Positions 13,973-22,876 of a DNA stretch of 27,773 bases are shown here, piece by piece. Each line of letters opens with the position of its first letter. Position 1 is the first letter of the stretch. The position numbers were made by a program, and so were the translations under genes. Source of the DNA: a virus; the IMG/VR virus record IMGVR_UViG_3300046516_000901, positions 1 to 27,773 of that record; one strand, given 5' to 3'. The notes under the pieces are model-generated. The model ran no database searches. It was not told the origin of the DNA and was given only the letters and a program-made list of their open reading frames with translations.

Positions 13973-15736
13973 TCAGTTCTCGAGCCAGTAGTCCGTGCCG
14001 TTGGTCTGCCACTGCCACGCGCCCCACTGGGCCTCCATGACGTAGTCGGCGGCAAGGCCCTGCAGCTTCTCTCCGCCGTTCCGGTGCAGGGTGCACGCGT
14101 TGGTGTTGAAGTTTCCAAGCTTGTCGACCACCGCGAAAACGAAGTTGTCCACCGGGGCTGGCAGGTTGAGCTGCACCGCGCCCCCGCTGGTGTCGACCAG
14201 GAACAGGGATCTCTTGTTGGTGGTCGAGTTCACGGTGAACGGCGACTGCCCGCTGGTGATCGTCTGCTCGGTCCACAGGTCCGTCGATACCGACGCAGTG
14301 ACGATCGCGGCCGGAGCGGACAGGGACGCGTTGATCTCGAGTTCGGTGGCCGATGCGGCCACGCCCACGGGGACCATGAACTGGTTCGCCGTGACCGGCC
14401 TGGTCGAGGTAATCCCCCCGGGAGTCGCCGGGTCAACGTAGTAGGTCGCCCCCGGAGTCAGTCCGGACGTGGTGATTTTCCCGGCCGTTCGGACCCTGGC
14501 GGTGCTGCCGGACAGGACCGTCTCGATGACGAAGCCCGCGAACTGGTACCGGTTGGGACCGAGCGCGGCCGACGAGTCGCACTTGTACGCGTCCCCCGCG
14601 GTCCGGCCTCCGTCCGCGCCGCCGATCGAGATGTAGATCGGTTGGAGAGCGGTGAGGTTTTCCCCCGCGACAACCGGGTACTCGAACCCGATCGGCATCC
14701 CGAGCCCGCGCGCATCAAGCATCTGGATTTCGGAGACCGCCCCGCCGATGCTCTGGACGATGACGTAGGCGACCTTGTAGTTCGTCGTGAACGGGACAGC
14801 CCCGGCGCCGTCGAGGGTCTGGCTCTTGATCGCGGCCGAACACTGGGCGTAGGTCCCCTGCGTTCCGTAATTGACTAAAATCTCGTCCTTCCCATTCAGG
14901 GAAACCGCCGCCACGACCGCGTTGGTCCCGGTCGGAGCCGTGGGTGTGAACGCCGATGACGACGCGTCCCCGCCCGTGATCAACCCGGTGGAGAAATCCA
15001 AGAAGGTGTCGTTGGCGTTGAATAGCCCGCTCACGTCCTTCGGGAAGTGGCTGGGCTGGGATTTCCCGGGGTAGATGAACCCCGACGGAAACGGCTGCGG
15101 CAGCTGGGATGGTTTGATCCCCAAAACCTTCGCCGATGACCTGTACGGCCTGAGCCTGTCGTCGTAGCGCTGGCTCTTGCCGAGGTTGTCGGCGTTTTTT
15201 CCCGGGACGTCCCGGATCTCAAGGTCCAGGTTGTCGCTCGTTAGACCGGTCACGCCGAACGGAATTTTAAGACCGAACAGGACCACGTCGTTGACCTGGG
15301 TGGCCGGATAGTCCGGTGTGGCCGAATCCGTGCCCTCGATGACGACGACCTGCGTGCCCTGCGTCTGCTCGAGCGGAACCGTGTTGAACGGGCTCACGGG
15401 GTTGGTGATGAATGTGTTGTCGGTCAGGACCGGGCGGACAACGACGAGGGTCCGACGGCCCTGCGTGGACGCCGCCGGGGTGCCGGTGACCGAGATAGCG
15501 GTCGTACCCGTGACCGCGTGGAGGTAACCCGTGGGACCGGCCGCGATGCCGGCCGAGAGGTTGATCACCATCCCTGTCGCCGATGGCGCCAAGCCCGAGA
15601 GCACCGCGCCCTTGTGCTGCCCCTCGGGCAGACCCCGGACGATGTCCTGGATATACTGCTGGAACGCGGTGAAGTCCTGCGCGCGCCACCGGTACCGCCT
15701 GTAGAAATAAAATAGGTTCGGGTTCGGATTTGCCAT
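13973..15736 (-). CDS. Tail fibre / baseplate-attached structural protein, 587 aa
   Basis: The N-terminus (FYFYRRYRWRAQDFTAFQQYI) reads like a baseplate-attachment region. The middle is beta-rich, Thr/Gly/Ala-rich and has GLTPGATYYVDPATPGG, a motif common in phage fibre proteins. The C-terminal 80 residues (from KRSLFLVDTSGGAVQLNLP to a terminal Trp-rich end) match the small beta domain that closes many tail fibres. It directly follows the gp48-like baseplate gene, as fibre genes do in Mu. The protein should form a trimeric fibre; I see no separate chaperone. It ends 12 bases before the RCC1 gene, which may extend or alternate with it at the tip. Confidence 0.78.
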   Translation of the reverse strand: MANPNPNLFYFYRRYRWRAQDFTAFQQYIQDIVRGLPEGQHKGAVLSGLAPSATGMVINLSAGIAAGPTGYLHAVTGTTAISVTGTPAASTQGRRTLVVVRPVLTDNTFITNPVSPFNTVPLEQTQGTQVVVIEGTDSATPDYPATQVNDVVLFGLKIPFGVTGLTSDNLDLEIRDVPGKNADNLGKSQRYDDRLRPYRSSAKVLGIKPSQLPQPFPSGFIYPGKSQPSHFPKDVSGLFNANDTFLDFSTGLITGGDASSSAFTPTAPTGTNAVVAAVSLNGKDEILVNYGTQGTYAQCSAAIKSQTLDGAGAVPFTTNYKVAYVIVQSIGGAVSEIQMLDARGLGMPIGFEYPVVAGENLTALQPIYISIGGADGGRTAGDAYKCDSSAALGPNRYQFAGFVIETVLSGSTARVRTAGKITTSGLTPGATYYVDPATPGGITSTRPVTANQFMVPVGVAASATELEINASLSAPAAIVTASVSTDLWTEQTITSGQSPFTVNSTTNKRSLFLVDTSGGAVQLNLPAPVDNFVFAVVDKLGNFNTNACTLHRNGGEKLQGLAADYVMEAQWGAWQWQTNGTDYWLEN

Positions 15737-15738
15737 TC

Positions 15739-16440
15739 TTAAGTGCTCCCCCCGATCATATCGGCTGGATTTAGTCCGTCAACAATGACGTGCGCGCTCC
15801 TGGCCGGCTCGCCTTCTGAGAGGGCAAGGTCCAAAATCTGCCTCTGCAGCGCGGTGAGCGTGTAGCCGTAGATCCTGACGTCATAGGTATAGGCTTCCTG
15901 CCTGTAATTCAAATAGTCCTGCTGCGATATGCCGAGCTGCGCCGCGGTGACCGAGCACCAATCGGTCCGGAAACCGAACTGGACCCCGGAGAACCCGTTC
16001 AGGATTGTCTCAATGTCGAGTTGGGACACGTCGAGGACCCATCCGCCCTCGTCGCACCCCCACTCGACGATCTCGGCCGGGATGCTCGAGTCGATCACGC
16101 TGTAGACGATCGAAAGGATATCCGGCGGGGTCGTTCTCCTCTGGGACCTGATCCTGGAGACCACCCTGTCCTGCCGCTGCGAGAGCGTGAGCGACTGGTC
16201 CTGCTGCATTCCTAAAACCAGTTCCTCCCAGTCCACGATCGCGCTCGAATCGCAGTGCTGGGGAAAATAGTTGTCGTAGATCTGTCCCAGGTTGGAGTAG
16301 GCCGTGCCCAGGGTCGCGGCGGTGGCAAACGAGTCCGCGGTCGAGAAGAACGCGCTCGGAGGACCGTCGGGATACGCCCCCTCGGGGAGCTCCCTCTGAA
16401 TCATTCGGTAGATGTCGTTCTGCGTCAGGAATATTGGCAT
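15739..16440 (-). CDS. Mu gp48-like baseplate protein (YmfQ/DUF2313)
   Basis: The 233-residue protein follows baseplate J, the position of Mu gp48. Features that fit the YmfQ/DUF2313 group are an N-terminal helical region with Glu-Leu-Pro and Gly-Ala-Tyr elements (RELPEGAYPD), the central LTLSQRQDRVVSRIRSQ and a C-terminal part that ends in a region with LTALQRQILDLALSEG. Family members join the baseplate wedge to the tail fibres. It is separated by 3 bases from the J-like gene and by 2 from the fibre gene. The assignment rests on these motifs plus position. Confidence 0.78.
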   Translation of the reverse strand: MPIFLTQNDIYRMIQRELPEGAYPDGPPSAFFSTADSFATAATLGTAYSNLGQIYDNYFPQHCDSSAIVDWEELVLGMQQDQSLTLSQRQDRVVSRIRSQRRTTPPDILSIVYSVIDSSIPAEIVEWGCDEGGWVLDVSQLDIETILNGFSGVQFGFRTDWCSVTAAQLGISQQDYLNYRQEAYTYDVRIYGYTLTALQRQILDLALSEGEPARSAHVIVDGLNPADMIGGST

Positions 16441-16443
16441 AGG

Positions 16444-17655
16444 CTACATCGAGGACACCGCGATGGTCCCTGGGATAGCCACCAGGTTGGCCTGCATAAA
16501 GTAGTTGTAACCGGTTGCCGACAGGGGCTGGACCTGCCGGTCCAGGAGGATCGGGATCGAACCGGTCTCGACCGCCTCGTCCGATAATTTCACGTCGATC
16601 GTCTGCTCGATATCCGATGCCAGGACGAAACCCGATCCGGCAATTTGCCTTCCTCCGACGGGAGTTTTGTAGATCGCCCGGTTCACCTCCCGGGTCACGA
16701 GCTGGTCCTGGGTCAGGGTCTGTCCGGAAAGAATCGTGGCGCCGGTCCCCTGCGCGTACTTCACGAGGACCGTGACGTTGATCGGTTGCACCACCGGGGC
16801 GAGCACCGTCACGCAGTCGGTGACCGGCTTGTTGATCTCCAGGAACGCCTGAACGATGTCGATCAGAGCCTGGGACGGAATGACCGAGATCACCTCTCCG
16901 AGATCCACCGCCGCGTCGATGTTGGTCGTTCCGGAGGTGATGTAGACCGCAACCGTTCCGAGTCCGAACGGGAACCTGACCACGGACGCGGAGGTGACCG
17001 ACGGATCGGCGGCCCGGGCGTACTGCTCATAGTCCGAGACGCGGCCGACCGACAGGGGTTGCCGGATCCGCTGAACGATCCTGGCCCTGGCCTGGTCCGC
17101 GGTCTCCTGGTCACGAGCGTCCGCAAGTCCGCCGAAGGCCACGACTGCGGCTGATAGGATGCCCGCCGGGGGGGACGACAGCTTGAGCGGCGCGCCGGCC
17201 AGGAGGTTCTGACTCTGCCCCGCGGCTACGGACTGCACGGGCACGAGCCCGGACGCCTGAGTTCCGGAGAATCCGGTGGCCGGGAGAACGATGGTCGCGG
17301 TGGACTGGTAGGCGTTGTTGTTGGGCTGATAAAGAAACTGGGTGAGCTGCGGGACCGTGGCCCCCAGGTTTCCGGTGACAGAGACGTTTCCGACCGACTG
17401 GGTCGCGGGGATATATCCGCTTGCGAAATAAAGGTCCAGGAACCTGAGGACCGCGTCCTCGCGCGCGCGCTGCGGGAACGCGTCGTTGGCGATGAGCCGC
17501 TGGTCGGCGTACACGCCGGCCACCACCCCGCCCACGACCTGTCCTCGGATCCACCAGTCTGAGTCCGTCTGAGAGACGTTCACGTCCTTGGTCGTCGCGA
17601 GTTCGTCTAGGTATTCCTGGGCCACTTCCGACGGCGGTTTAAAATCAGTTGCCAT
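16444..17655 (-). CDS. Baseplate J-like protein (Mu gp47)
   Basis: This 403-residue protein matches the Baseplate_J family. It has an N-terminal helical segment with DSDWWIRGQVVGGVVAGVYADQ, ASGYIPATQSVGNVSVTG, an inner beta domain, and FGGLADARDQETADQARARIVQRI with the VSDYEQYARAADPSVTSA region typical of gp47. It forms the wedge of the contractile-tail baseplate and touches the spike complex. Start is the ATG at 17655, preceded by a GAGGAAAAAA ribosome site. Order with gp46 before and gp48 after is the Mu order. Confidence 0.9.
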   Translation of the reverse strand: MATDFKPPSEVAQEYLDELATTKDVNVSQTDSDWWIRGQVVGGVVAGVYADQRLIANDAFPQRAREDAVLRFLDLYFASGYIPATQSVGNVSVTGNLGATVPQLTQFLYQPNNNAYQSTATIVLPATGFSGTQASGLVPVQSVAAGQSQNLLAGAPLKLSSPPAGILSAAVVAFGGLADARDQETADQARARIVQRIRQPLSVGRVSDYEQYARAADPSVTSASVVRFPFGLGTVAVYITSGTTNIDAAVDLGEVISVIPSQALIDIVQAFLEINKPVTDCVTVLAPVVQPINVTVLVKYAQGTGATILSGQTLTQDQLVTREVNRAIYKTPVGGRQIAGSGFVLASDIEQTIDVKLSDEAVETGSIPILLDRQVQPLSATGYNYFMQANLVAIPGTIAVSSM

Positions 17656-17667
17656 TTTTTCCTCACA

Positions 17668-18042
17668 TCACCCGGCAGGCAGCACGGGAAGGTTGAGCTT
17701 CTGCGGCTGTCCCATGGCGTCAATGATCTCGATGCTGAGCTGCGCGTCGTTTCTTCCGGCCGAGGACTGGATCGTAGCCGTGAGATCCGAAGCCCTGCCG
17801 TCGTCCTCGATCGGCTGGAGAGCCTTCAGGGCGATGTCCGACAGGGAGTTCATCTCGTTGGGCCTGAAATGTTTCTTAACAGTGTAGAAATCCGATCCGT
17901 AGAAGGTATCCGGCGCGTAGAGCCATTGCGTGCGTTTGATCTTGAGCCTGTAATAGGCCGGATAAATCAAGGACTCATCCTCCGTTGGGGCGCCGTTCGA
18001 CATAACGTAATCCCCGGTTTTTGGGTCGATCCGCCAGCTCAT
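17668..18042 (-). CDS. Mu gp46-like baseplate protein
   Basis: The 124-residue product begins MSWRIDPKTGDYVMSNGAP, the DxxTGD start typical of Mu gp46. A helical part (YPAYYRLKIKRTQWLYAPD) leads to a C-terminal beta region with LSIEIIDAMGQPQKLNLPV. These proteins sit at the inner baseplate in the position of T4 gp25. The start at 18042 overlaps the gp45-like stop (ATGA). The region DFYTVKKHFRPNEMNSL differs from the Mu protein, but size and order agree. Confidence 0.78.
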   Translation of the reverse strand: MSWRIDPKTGDYVMSNGAPTEDESLIYPAYYRLKIKRTQWLYAPDTFYGSDFYTVKKHFRPNEMNSLSDIALKALQPIEDDGRASDLTATIQSSAGRNDAQLSIEIIDAMGQPQKLNLPVLPAG

Positions 18043-18719
18043 GAGCCCCCTCTCTCGGTGAATGCCTCTTGGGAAACTATATTCGATGACGCGGTGGAGA
18101 TGTAGGTTGTTTTTGAGGACTGCAGGTCGGCCACGATGCTGGCGATCGCGGCGGTGATCGCGGGCAAGGCCGCGTTCAGAATGACAGAAGCGGCCGCCAA
18201 AACAGGATCCGGGGACGCGCTCGTCGAGCTCGAAAAAGTGGTCAGCAGGGTAACCAATTGCGTCAACTGATTTGCCAGACTCTCGGTGTCCCCCTCGAAC
18301 GAGGTCAGGTAGGTCTTGAGGATATTGCCGAGCACCAGGGGTTCCGACGCGCTGCTGGACCCGATCTCTATTTTCTTTTGGCGGACATTGATCTTGCTCC
18401 CCTGCGCCGCGTAGAGGCAGCTCTCGCCCTCCTCTAAATCCGTCGGTCGGCCCTTGTCGCGGTGTCCGGTGACCATCCGGTTCCCGGCGTGGTCACCCAC
18501 CCTGACGACCACAGAGATCGTTCCCTTCGGCGCCCTCGACATGATCCCGAACGGATGGACCACAGGCCGTCCCGTGATCGTCGACTGGCCCGGAAACAGG
18601 TTGGCGATGTCCTCGGTGAAAAGAGCAGCGTCGGTCGCGTCGGTTTCGCCGTGCAGGACGATGTTGACCTGCCTTCGGATCTCCTCCTGGAGGAACCTGC
18701 GCGTCTCGGAGTCCATCAT
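18039..18719 (-). CDS. Mu gp45-like baseplate spike protein
   Basis: The 226-residue protein has an OB-fold-like core with GTISVVVRVGDHAGNRMV and the EEGESCLYAAQGSKINVRQKKI segment, which match Mu gp45/P2 gpV spike proteins. The spike pierces the outer membrane during contraction. After about residue 140 the sequence changes to a long Ala/Ser/Thr-rich helix region (LAAASVILNAALPAITAAIA) in place of the usual short beta-helical tip, so the apex may be unusual or made by another protein. It starts MMD at 18719; the overlap with the gp44-like gene is 4 bases. Confidence 0.82.
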   Translation of the reverse strand: MMDSETRRFLQEEIRRQVNIVLHGETDATDAALFTEDIANLFPGQSTITGRPVVHPFGIMSRAPKGTISVVVRVGDHAGNRMVTGHRDKGRPTDLEEGESCLYAAQGSKINVRQKKIEIGSSSASEPLVLGNILKTYLTSFEGDTESLANQLTQLVTLLTTFSSSTSASPDPVLAAASVILNAALPAITAAIASIVADLQSSKTTYISTASSNIVSQEAFTERGGS

Positions 18720-19945
18720 CCCGACACCTGTTTCCTGGCGGAAGGCTTTGGTTGGATGGGCGTGTCCGCGACGATGCTGCCTAACCTGCAGAGATGGAGG
18801 GAGGTTTTCTGGCCCTGCTCCCTCGAGAGCGAATACTCCACCGTGTGCGCGTACATATTCTCAGCCACCCCGGCCCTGGGGTAATTCACCTGGTAGGTCG
18901 AATCGTGCATCACCGGCGTCAGGTCGTCGTTGTAGTGGCCCTGGATGTTCACCTGGACCTGAACCTCGTTCACGTTCGCGCGCGCGATCTCCCGCTTCGC
19001 GTACGCCTGCAGGATGTTGGATCCGGCGATCGTGATCTGGTTGGCCCCCGAAAGGGACTGCGGATCTCCGCCCTGCGGCGTGGACACGACCACCGTCTTG
19101 GGAACCCGGTGTTGGAACCCGTAGAGCCTTTTTGGTCCCGGGGCGTTGTTGAGGATCCTCTGCTCGGGGCTGACCCTGGACTGAACGCTCTCCTGGCCGC
19201 TCCAGACAGGGATAATGACGTTCGGGATCTGCGTGGAGCTGTAGACGGCCTTCATTCCTAGAACGTTGGACCTGCGGTTGGGCCGGTCAAGGACGAACGA
19301 GCCGAGGGGATCGGATCCCATGTCCGGTTTCCCCACGACCAGCGTCCCGTCCGGATCCATCCACGCGAGCAGGTTCAGGGGCTCGAGATACCTCATGAGC
19401 GCGGACATCTTGCTCTCGCCGGGTTCTGTCGCGAAAAGGAACGACCCTCCCGGAACAGACTGGAGCCTGTAGTAATTGATCCGGGTGCTCAGCACCAGGG
19501 CGTTGACGACCTGGTCGATCGTGAGCAAGTTCCCCCAGATCGGGTCGTCCAGATCGTTCACCGTGCTCTGGTCCTCGAGCTGGCCCATGAGGCTCCGCCC
19601 CTGGACATGGACCACCTCGCCGGACTGGGCCTCCGTCTCGACCGAAACCGAGTCGATGATCCCTGTGGTGATGGGGTTTCCGTTCGCCTTCAAAATGGCG
19701 ATGTCCCCGTCCCGCACGAAGTCGATGAGGGACCCGGAGACGGTCGGGTTGACGAAGCTGAAGCTGAACGCCGAGACGGGCACGATGACCGAGGTCTGGA
19801 AACTGTACTCCGTGAACTGAGCCAGCTCCACCGACGGCCTGCTCGGATCGATGGGCTTCACCTGCAACGACACCGCCGGAAACCGGCCCTTGGTCCTGAG
19901 CTGTTTCTGGAGCGGGGTGTTCTGGAGGAATCCCTGGGTTGCCAT
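18716..19945 (-). CDS. Mu gp44 (gpP)-like baseplate hub protein
   Basis: This 409-residue protein resembles Mu gpP/gp44 and the late-control D group that form the hub at the top of the spike. It has beta-rich N-terminal domains (QFTEYSFQTSVIVPVSAFSF, DGDIAILKANGNPITTGIID), then SGEVVHVQGRSLMGQLEDQS, a helix-rich insert, and a closing region with HRVPKTVVVSTP and ARANVNEVQVQVNIQGH. It lies between the gpN-like and gp45-like genes, as in Mu. Start is ATG 19945, 1 base after the gpN-like stop. Confidence 0.85.
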   Translation of the reverse strand: MATQGFLQNTPLQKQLRTKGRFPAVSLQVKPIDPSRPSVELAQFTEYSFQTSVIVPVSAFSFSFVNPTVSGSLIDFVRDGDIAILKANGNPITTGIIDSVSVETEAQSGEVVHVQGRSLMGQLEDQSTVNDLDDPIWGNLLTIDQVVNALVLSTRINYYRLQSVPGGSFLFATEPGESKMSALMRYLEPLNLLAWMDPDGTLVVGKPDMGSDPLGSFVLDRPNRRSNVLGMKAVYSSTQIPNVIIPVWSGQESVQSRVSPEQRILNNAPGPKRLYGFQHRVPKTVVVSTPQGGDPQSLSGANQITIAGSNILQAYAKREIARANVNEVQVQVNIQGHYNDDLTPVMHDSTYQVNYPRAGVAENMYAHTVEYSLSREQGQKTSLHLCRLGSIVADTPIQPKPSARKQVSG

Positions 19946-19946
19946 G

Positions 19947-21152
19947 CTACGTCGGCACCAGAACCAGAGTTCCCTTGGGGATCAGGTTCAGGGAAAGGAG
20001 ATTCGGGTTTAGGACCTCGACGTCTATCGAGTTGTCGGGCACCAGTCCGTTGGCGAAGCACACCTCCCGGACGCTCATGTCCCTGGGGGTCGTGAAGTTC
20101 ACGATCTTGTTGTTGGAGCTTTGGAGCCCAAGCTCTAAAACCTTGGTGATCGAGACCACCGACTGCTTGAGGATCAGGATCTGGTCGTAGAAGATAAGGG
20201 ATCCTTGGCCGCCTTCCGTGGCCGCCATTTGGGTGATCGAATCGGCGAAGGACAGCCGCAGTGCCGCGACGGTATCCACCGCCTGCTGCGCCGCCAGGGC
20301 CGATGTTAGCGCCTGGCTCGCCTGGCCGGTCTGCACCTGCGCGGTGCCTGAAAACGCGTTCGACGGGGACGTGGCCACGCTGAACAGGGACGGATCCTGG
20401 CCCGCGACCGTGGGAGCAAGGCCCGGGATCAGCGACAGGTTTCCGGGGTTGAACGTCTGGTTTAATTTCGTGAGCGTGCTCGAATAATCGTCCCCATTCT
20501 TGCTCAGGAGGGACGCCACGAGGTTTTTCGTCGCGATCGCCACGAACGCCACCGACTGCACGGTGGCCACCGTGTTGGCGATTTTCGCCACGAACCCGAT
20601 CGCCGTGGTGAGTGCGGACTGCACGTTCTTGGAGTTCGGAATATCCGAGAAGCTCACCGAGAACGAATGCTCGATGAACCGGATCCTCAACGCCACGGCC
20701 TGCTTCTTGTCCGAGGAATGGGTCGTCACCCAGTCGTTAGCCGCGACCGTGATTTTCCCCCTGACCGGATGGATCAGGTCTCCGGGCCTGGGATCGTTGA
20801 GCTCCTTCAATAATTTTTTGTACTGGTTCTTGTAGTTCGGGCCGAAGATCAGGACGTTGACGTCGAAAATCTCGCCGTTCCTGCCGATGTCGTCGGTGCT
20901 CTGCCCGTCGGTGTACGGAAAAATGAGGGGGATTTTTCTCCGGCCGGATGTGTCCTGCACCTGGTCGACGGCCGCGTCGAAATTGTCGGTCGCGGTCTTG
21001 AACACGTGGAAAAGAATCTGAAGCCCGTTGTGCCCGTAGCTACCCTCGTCGATGTCCCACTGCTGGGAGATGGCACCGGTGAGAGATCCCAGGAGATTTG
21101 ACGCCCCAGCCAGGGCGTTGAGCCCGGCCTGGGTGTTGAGGTTCAGGCTCAT
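19947..21152 (-). CDS. Mu gpN-like tail protein (DNA circularisation N domain)
   Basis: The 401-residue protein carries the DNA_circ_N type region: GRRKIPLIFPYTDGQSTDDIGRNGE (in parts), FDVNVLIFGPNYKNQYKKLL, ELNDPRPGDLIHPVRGKI and VALRIRFIEHSF. Mu gpN links the tape measure to the hub. The C-terminal end (LVPDNSIDVEVLNPNL then PKGTLVLVPT) looks like a LysM-type module, as in baseplate hub proteins. Start at 21152 overlaps the tape measure stop (ATGA). Confidence 0.83.
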   Translation of the reverse strand: MSLNLNTQAGLNALAGASNLLGSLTGAISQQWDIDEGSYGHNGLQILFHVFKTATDNFDAAVDQVQDTSGRRKIPLIFPYTDGQSTDDIGRNGEIFDVNVLIFGPNYKNQYKKLLKELNDPRPGDLIHPVRGKITVAANDWVTTHSSDKKQAVALRIRFIEHSFSVSFSDIPNSKNVQSALTTAIGFVAKIANTVATVQSVAFVAIATKNLVASLLSKNGDDYSSTLTKLNQTFNPGNLSLIPGLAPTVAGQDPSLFSVATSPSNAFSGTAQVQTGQASQALTSALAAQQAVDTVAALRLSFADSITQMAATEGGQGSLIFYDQILILKQSVVSITKVLELGLQSSNNKIVNFTTPRDMSVREVCFANGLVPDNSIDVEVLNPNLLSLNLIPKGTLVLVPT

Positions 21153-22876
21153 TGACTAGTCCCCCTGCTCCCGCGGTGGGTGGCCTTGAGGCTCTTGTCC
21201 TTGCTCTCCACGGTCACGCGAACGTCCTTGGCCATCTGCGCCTTCATGATATTCTGCGCGGACTCTCCGCCCATCATCTTGTCGAGCTTGAAGATGAGCC
21301 GTTCCACAGCCGACCCCTCGAATCCCTCGGATGTCTTGCCCTGGGTCGTCTTGTCGATCACGTCGTTGATCGCGCCGCCGATCGCGTAGCTCCCCACGGC
21401 CGCGGCTCCGACCAGCCCGGCCTTCCCGAGCATTCCGCCGGCTCCGCCGGCTCCGCCCGCGATCCCTCCCGCGCCGAACCCACCGGGCCAGTTGATGACC
21501 TCGACCTTCTGAACATGCTCCCCGGTGATTCCCTCGATCGCCCGGGACTTGAGTTCCCCGCCCAGGAGCCCTTTCCCTAGACCTCCCAATCCCTTGGAAG
21601 TTAAGACCGCCGCGAGCACTGCGCCGCCGCCGACCACCGCCGCGGATCCGGCCGTGCTCTCGCCCGCTTTGGCCAGAGCCTGCGTTCCGCGGTTGATCAC
21701 ATCGGGCACCCCGAGCGCCTCCATCCCCTTTGTCACGGTGCCCTTCACCTTGTCGATGTTCGACCGGAAGGCGTCCCCCAGCCCCATCGTGGAGTGGTAT
21801 TCCGAGTTGAGGTCGACGACGCTGGTCCTGGCCTTCTCGATCGCCTCGCCGTTCTGGCGCATGGCCTCGGATAGCCTGACGAACCCCTTGGCCTCGTCCT
21901 CGGTCATCCCCATGGTCTGGAGCCCGAACTCGGTGTTTCCGCCGCCCCGGCGCATGGCCTCCTTGATCGTGTCCTGGAACGCCCCGGCGTTCATCTCGCC
22001 GCGCGGTCCGACCAGTTTCCCGATCCCCTGCGCCTCCATCCCGGCGCGCCCCTGGGCGGTCATGCCCATGAACCGCTGCAGGAACGACGTGGACCCTTCC
22101 CCGCCCAGCAGCCCAGCGGCGGCCAGGCCCACCCCGCCGCCTTCCCGGAGACGCTTTTTAAAGTCGGTGTTGGCCGAGGAGAAAAGCTTGTTGAGCATGT
22201 CGAGCGCCTCGGTGGCGCTTTTCCCGGTCGCGTTCCTGATCCTGAGAACGTCGTCCGCCACCCTCTGCATCGCCTTGGGGTCGTTCATGTTCCCGCCCTG
22301 GGCCACGACCACGCCGGCCAGGCCCTTGGCGATGGCGCCCTCCTGGCCCTTCTGCTTGGAAACACCTGCGAGCTCGCCGGCCGCGCGCGAATAGGCGGTG
22401 AGGTTCCCCTCGCCCCTGACGCCGGTCTGCGACAGTCCCTGCAGGGCGTTCGCCGCCGCCTCCGCGCCGACGCCGATGTCAGACAAATTGGACACGAGGG
22501 CGCGCTTGAAGCGCTCCGCCTTGTCCTGGGTCATCCCGAAGATGGGAGCGAGGCTCCTCATCGTGTCGTTGAGCTGGACGGCCTGCTTGATCGAACCGGA
22601 AAACTGCTCGTTGAGCTTCAGCCCGCCGAGCATGGCGTTGACGGAAAACAGGGTTTTGAAGTCGTCCTTGATCTGGCCCGCGATGCTCTTGGCCAGGGTG
22701 CGCATCTTGTTGAGAGCGCCGCTCACGACCGCGGTCTGGTCTGAGACCTGCTTTCCGACCTCCTTGGTCGTGGCGGACAGGGTGTCACCGGTTTCGGCCG
22801 CCGCGCGCGCGATCGCCTGCAGATCTTCCGCTATCTTCAGGAGGTCGCTTCTGACTGTTACCTTTGCCTCTGCCAC
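21149..22876 (-). CDS. Tail tape measure protein
   Basis: The 575-residue protein is mostly helical: an N-terminal region of amphipathic helices, a central globular-like part with repeated GMT and GLGG motifs, and a strongly hydrophobic Gly/Ala-rich C-terminal stretch (from STAGSAAVVGGGAVLAAVL through GAGGIAGGAGGAGGMLGK and GAAAVGSYAIGG). These are usual for tape measures, which set tail length and are ejected with the DNA. At 575 residues the tail would be fairly short if the common rule of about 0.15 nm per residue holds. It starts with GTG at 22876, with AAGGGGG a few bases upstream. Confidence 0.85.
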   Translation of the reverse strand: MAEAKVTVRSDLLKIAEDLQAIARAAAETGDTLSATTKEVGKQVSDQTAVVSGALNKMRTLAKSIAGQIKDDFKTLFSVNAMLGGLKLNEQFSGSIKQAVQLNDTMRSLAPIFGMTQDKAERFKRALVSNLSDIGVGAEAAANALQGLSQTGVRGEGNLTAYSRAAGELAGVSKQKGQEGAIAKGLAGVVVAQGGNMNDPKAMQRVADDVLRIRNATGKSATEALDMLNKLFSSANTDFKKRLREGGGVGLAAAGLLGGEGSTSFLQRFMGMTAQGRAGMEAQGIGKLVGPRGEMNAGAFQDTIKEAMRRGGGNTEFGLQTMGMTEDEAKGFVRLSEAMRQNGEAIEKARTSVVDLNSEYHSTMGLGDAFRSNIDKVKGTVTKGMEALGVPDVINRGTQALAKAGESTAGSAAVVGGGAVLAAVLTSKGLGGLGKGLLGGELKSRAIEGITGEHVQKVEVINWPGGFGAGGIAGGAGGAGGMLGKAGLVGAAAVGSYAIGGAINDVIDKTTQGKTSEGFEGSAVERLIFKLDKMMGGESAQNIMKAQMAKDVRVTVESKDKSLKATHRGSRGTSQ

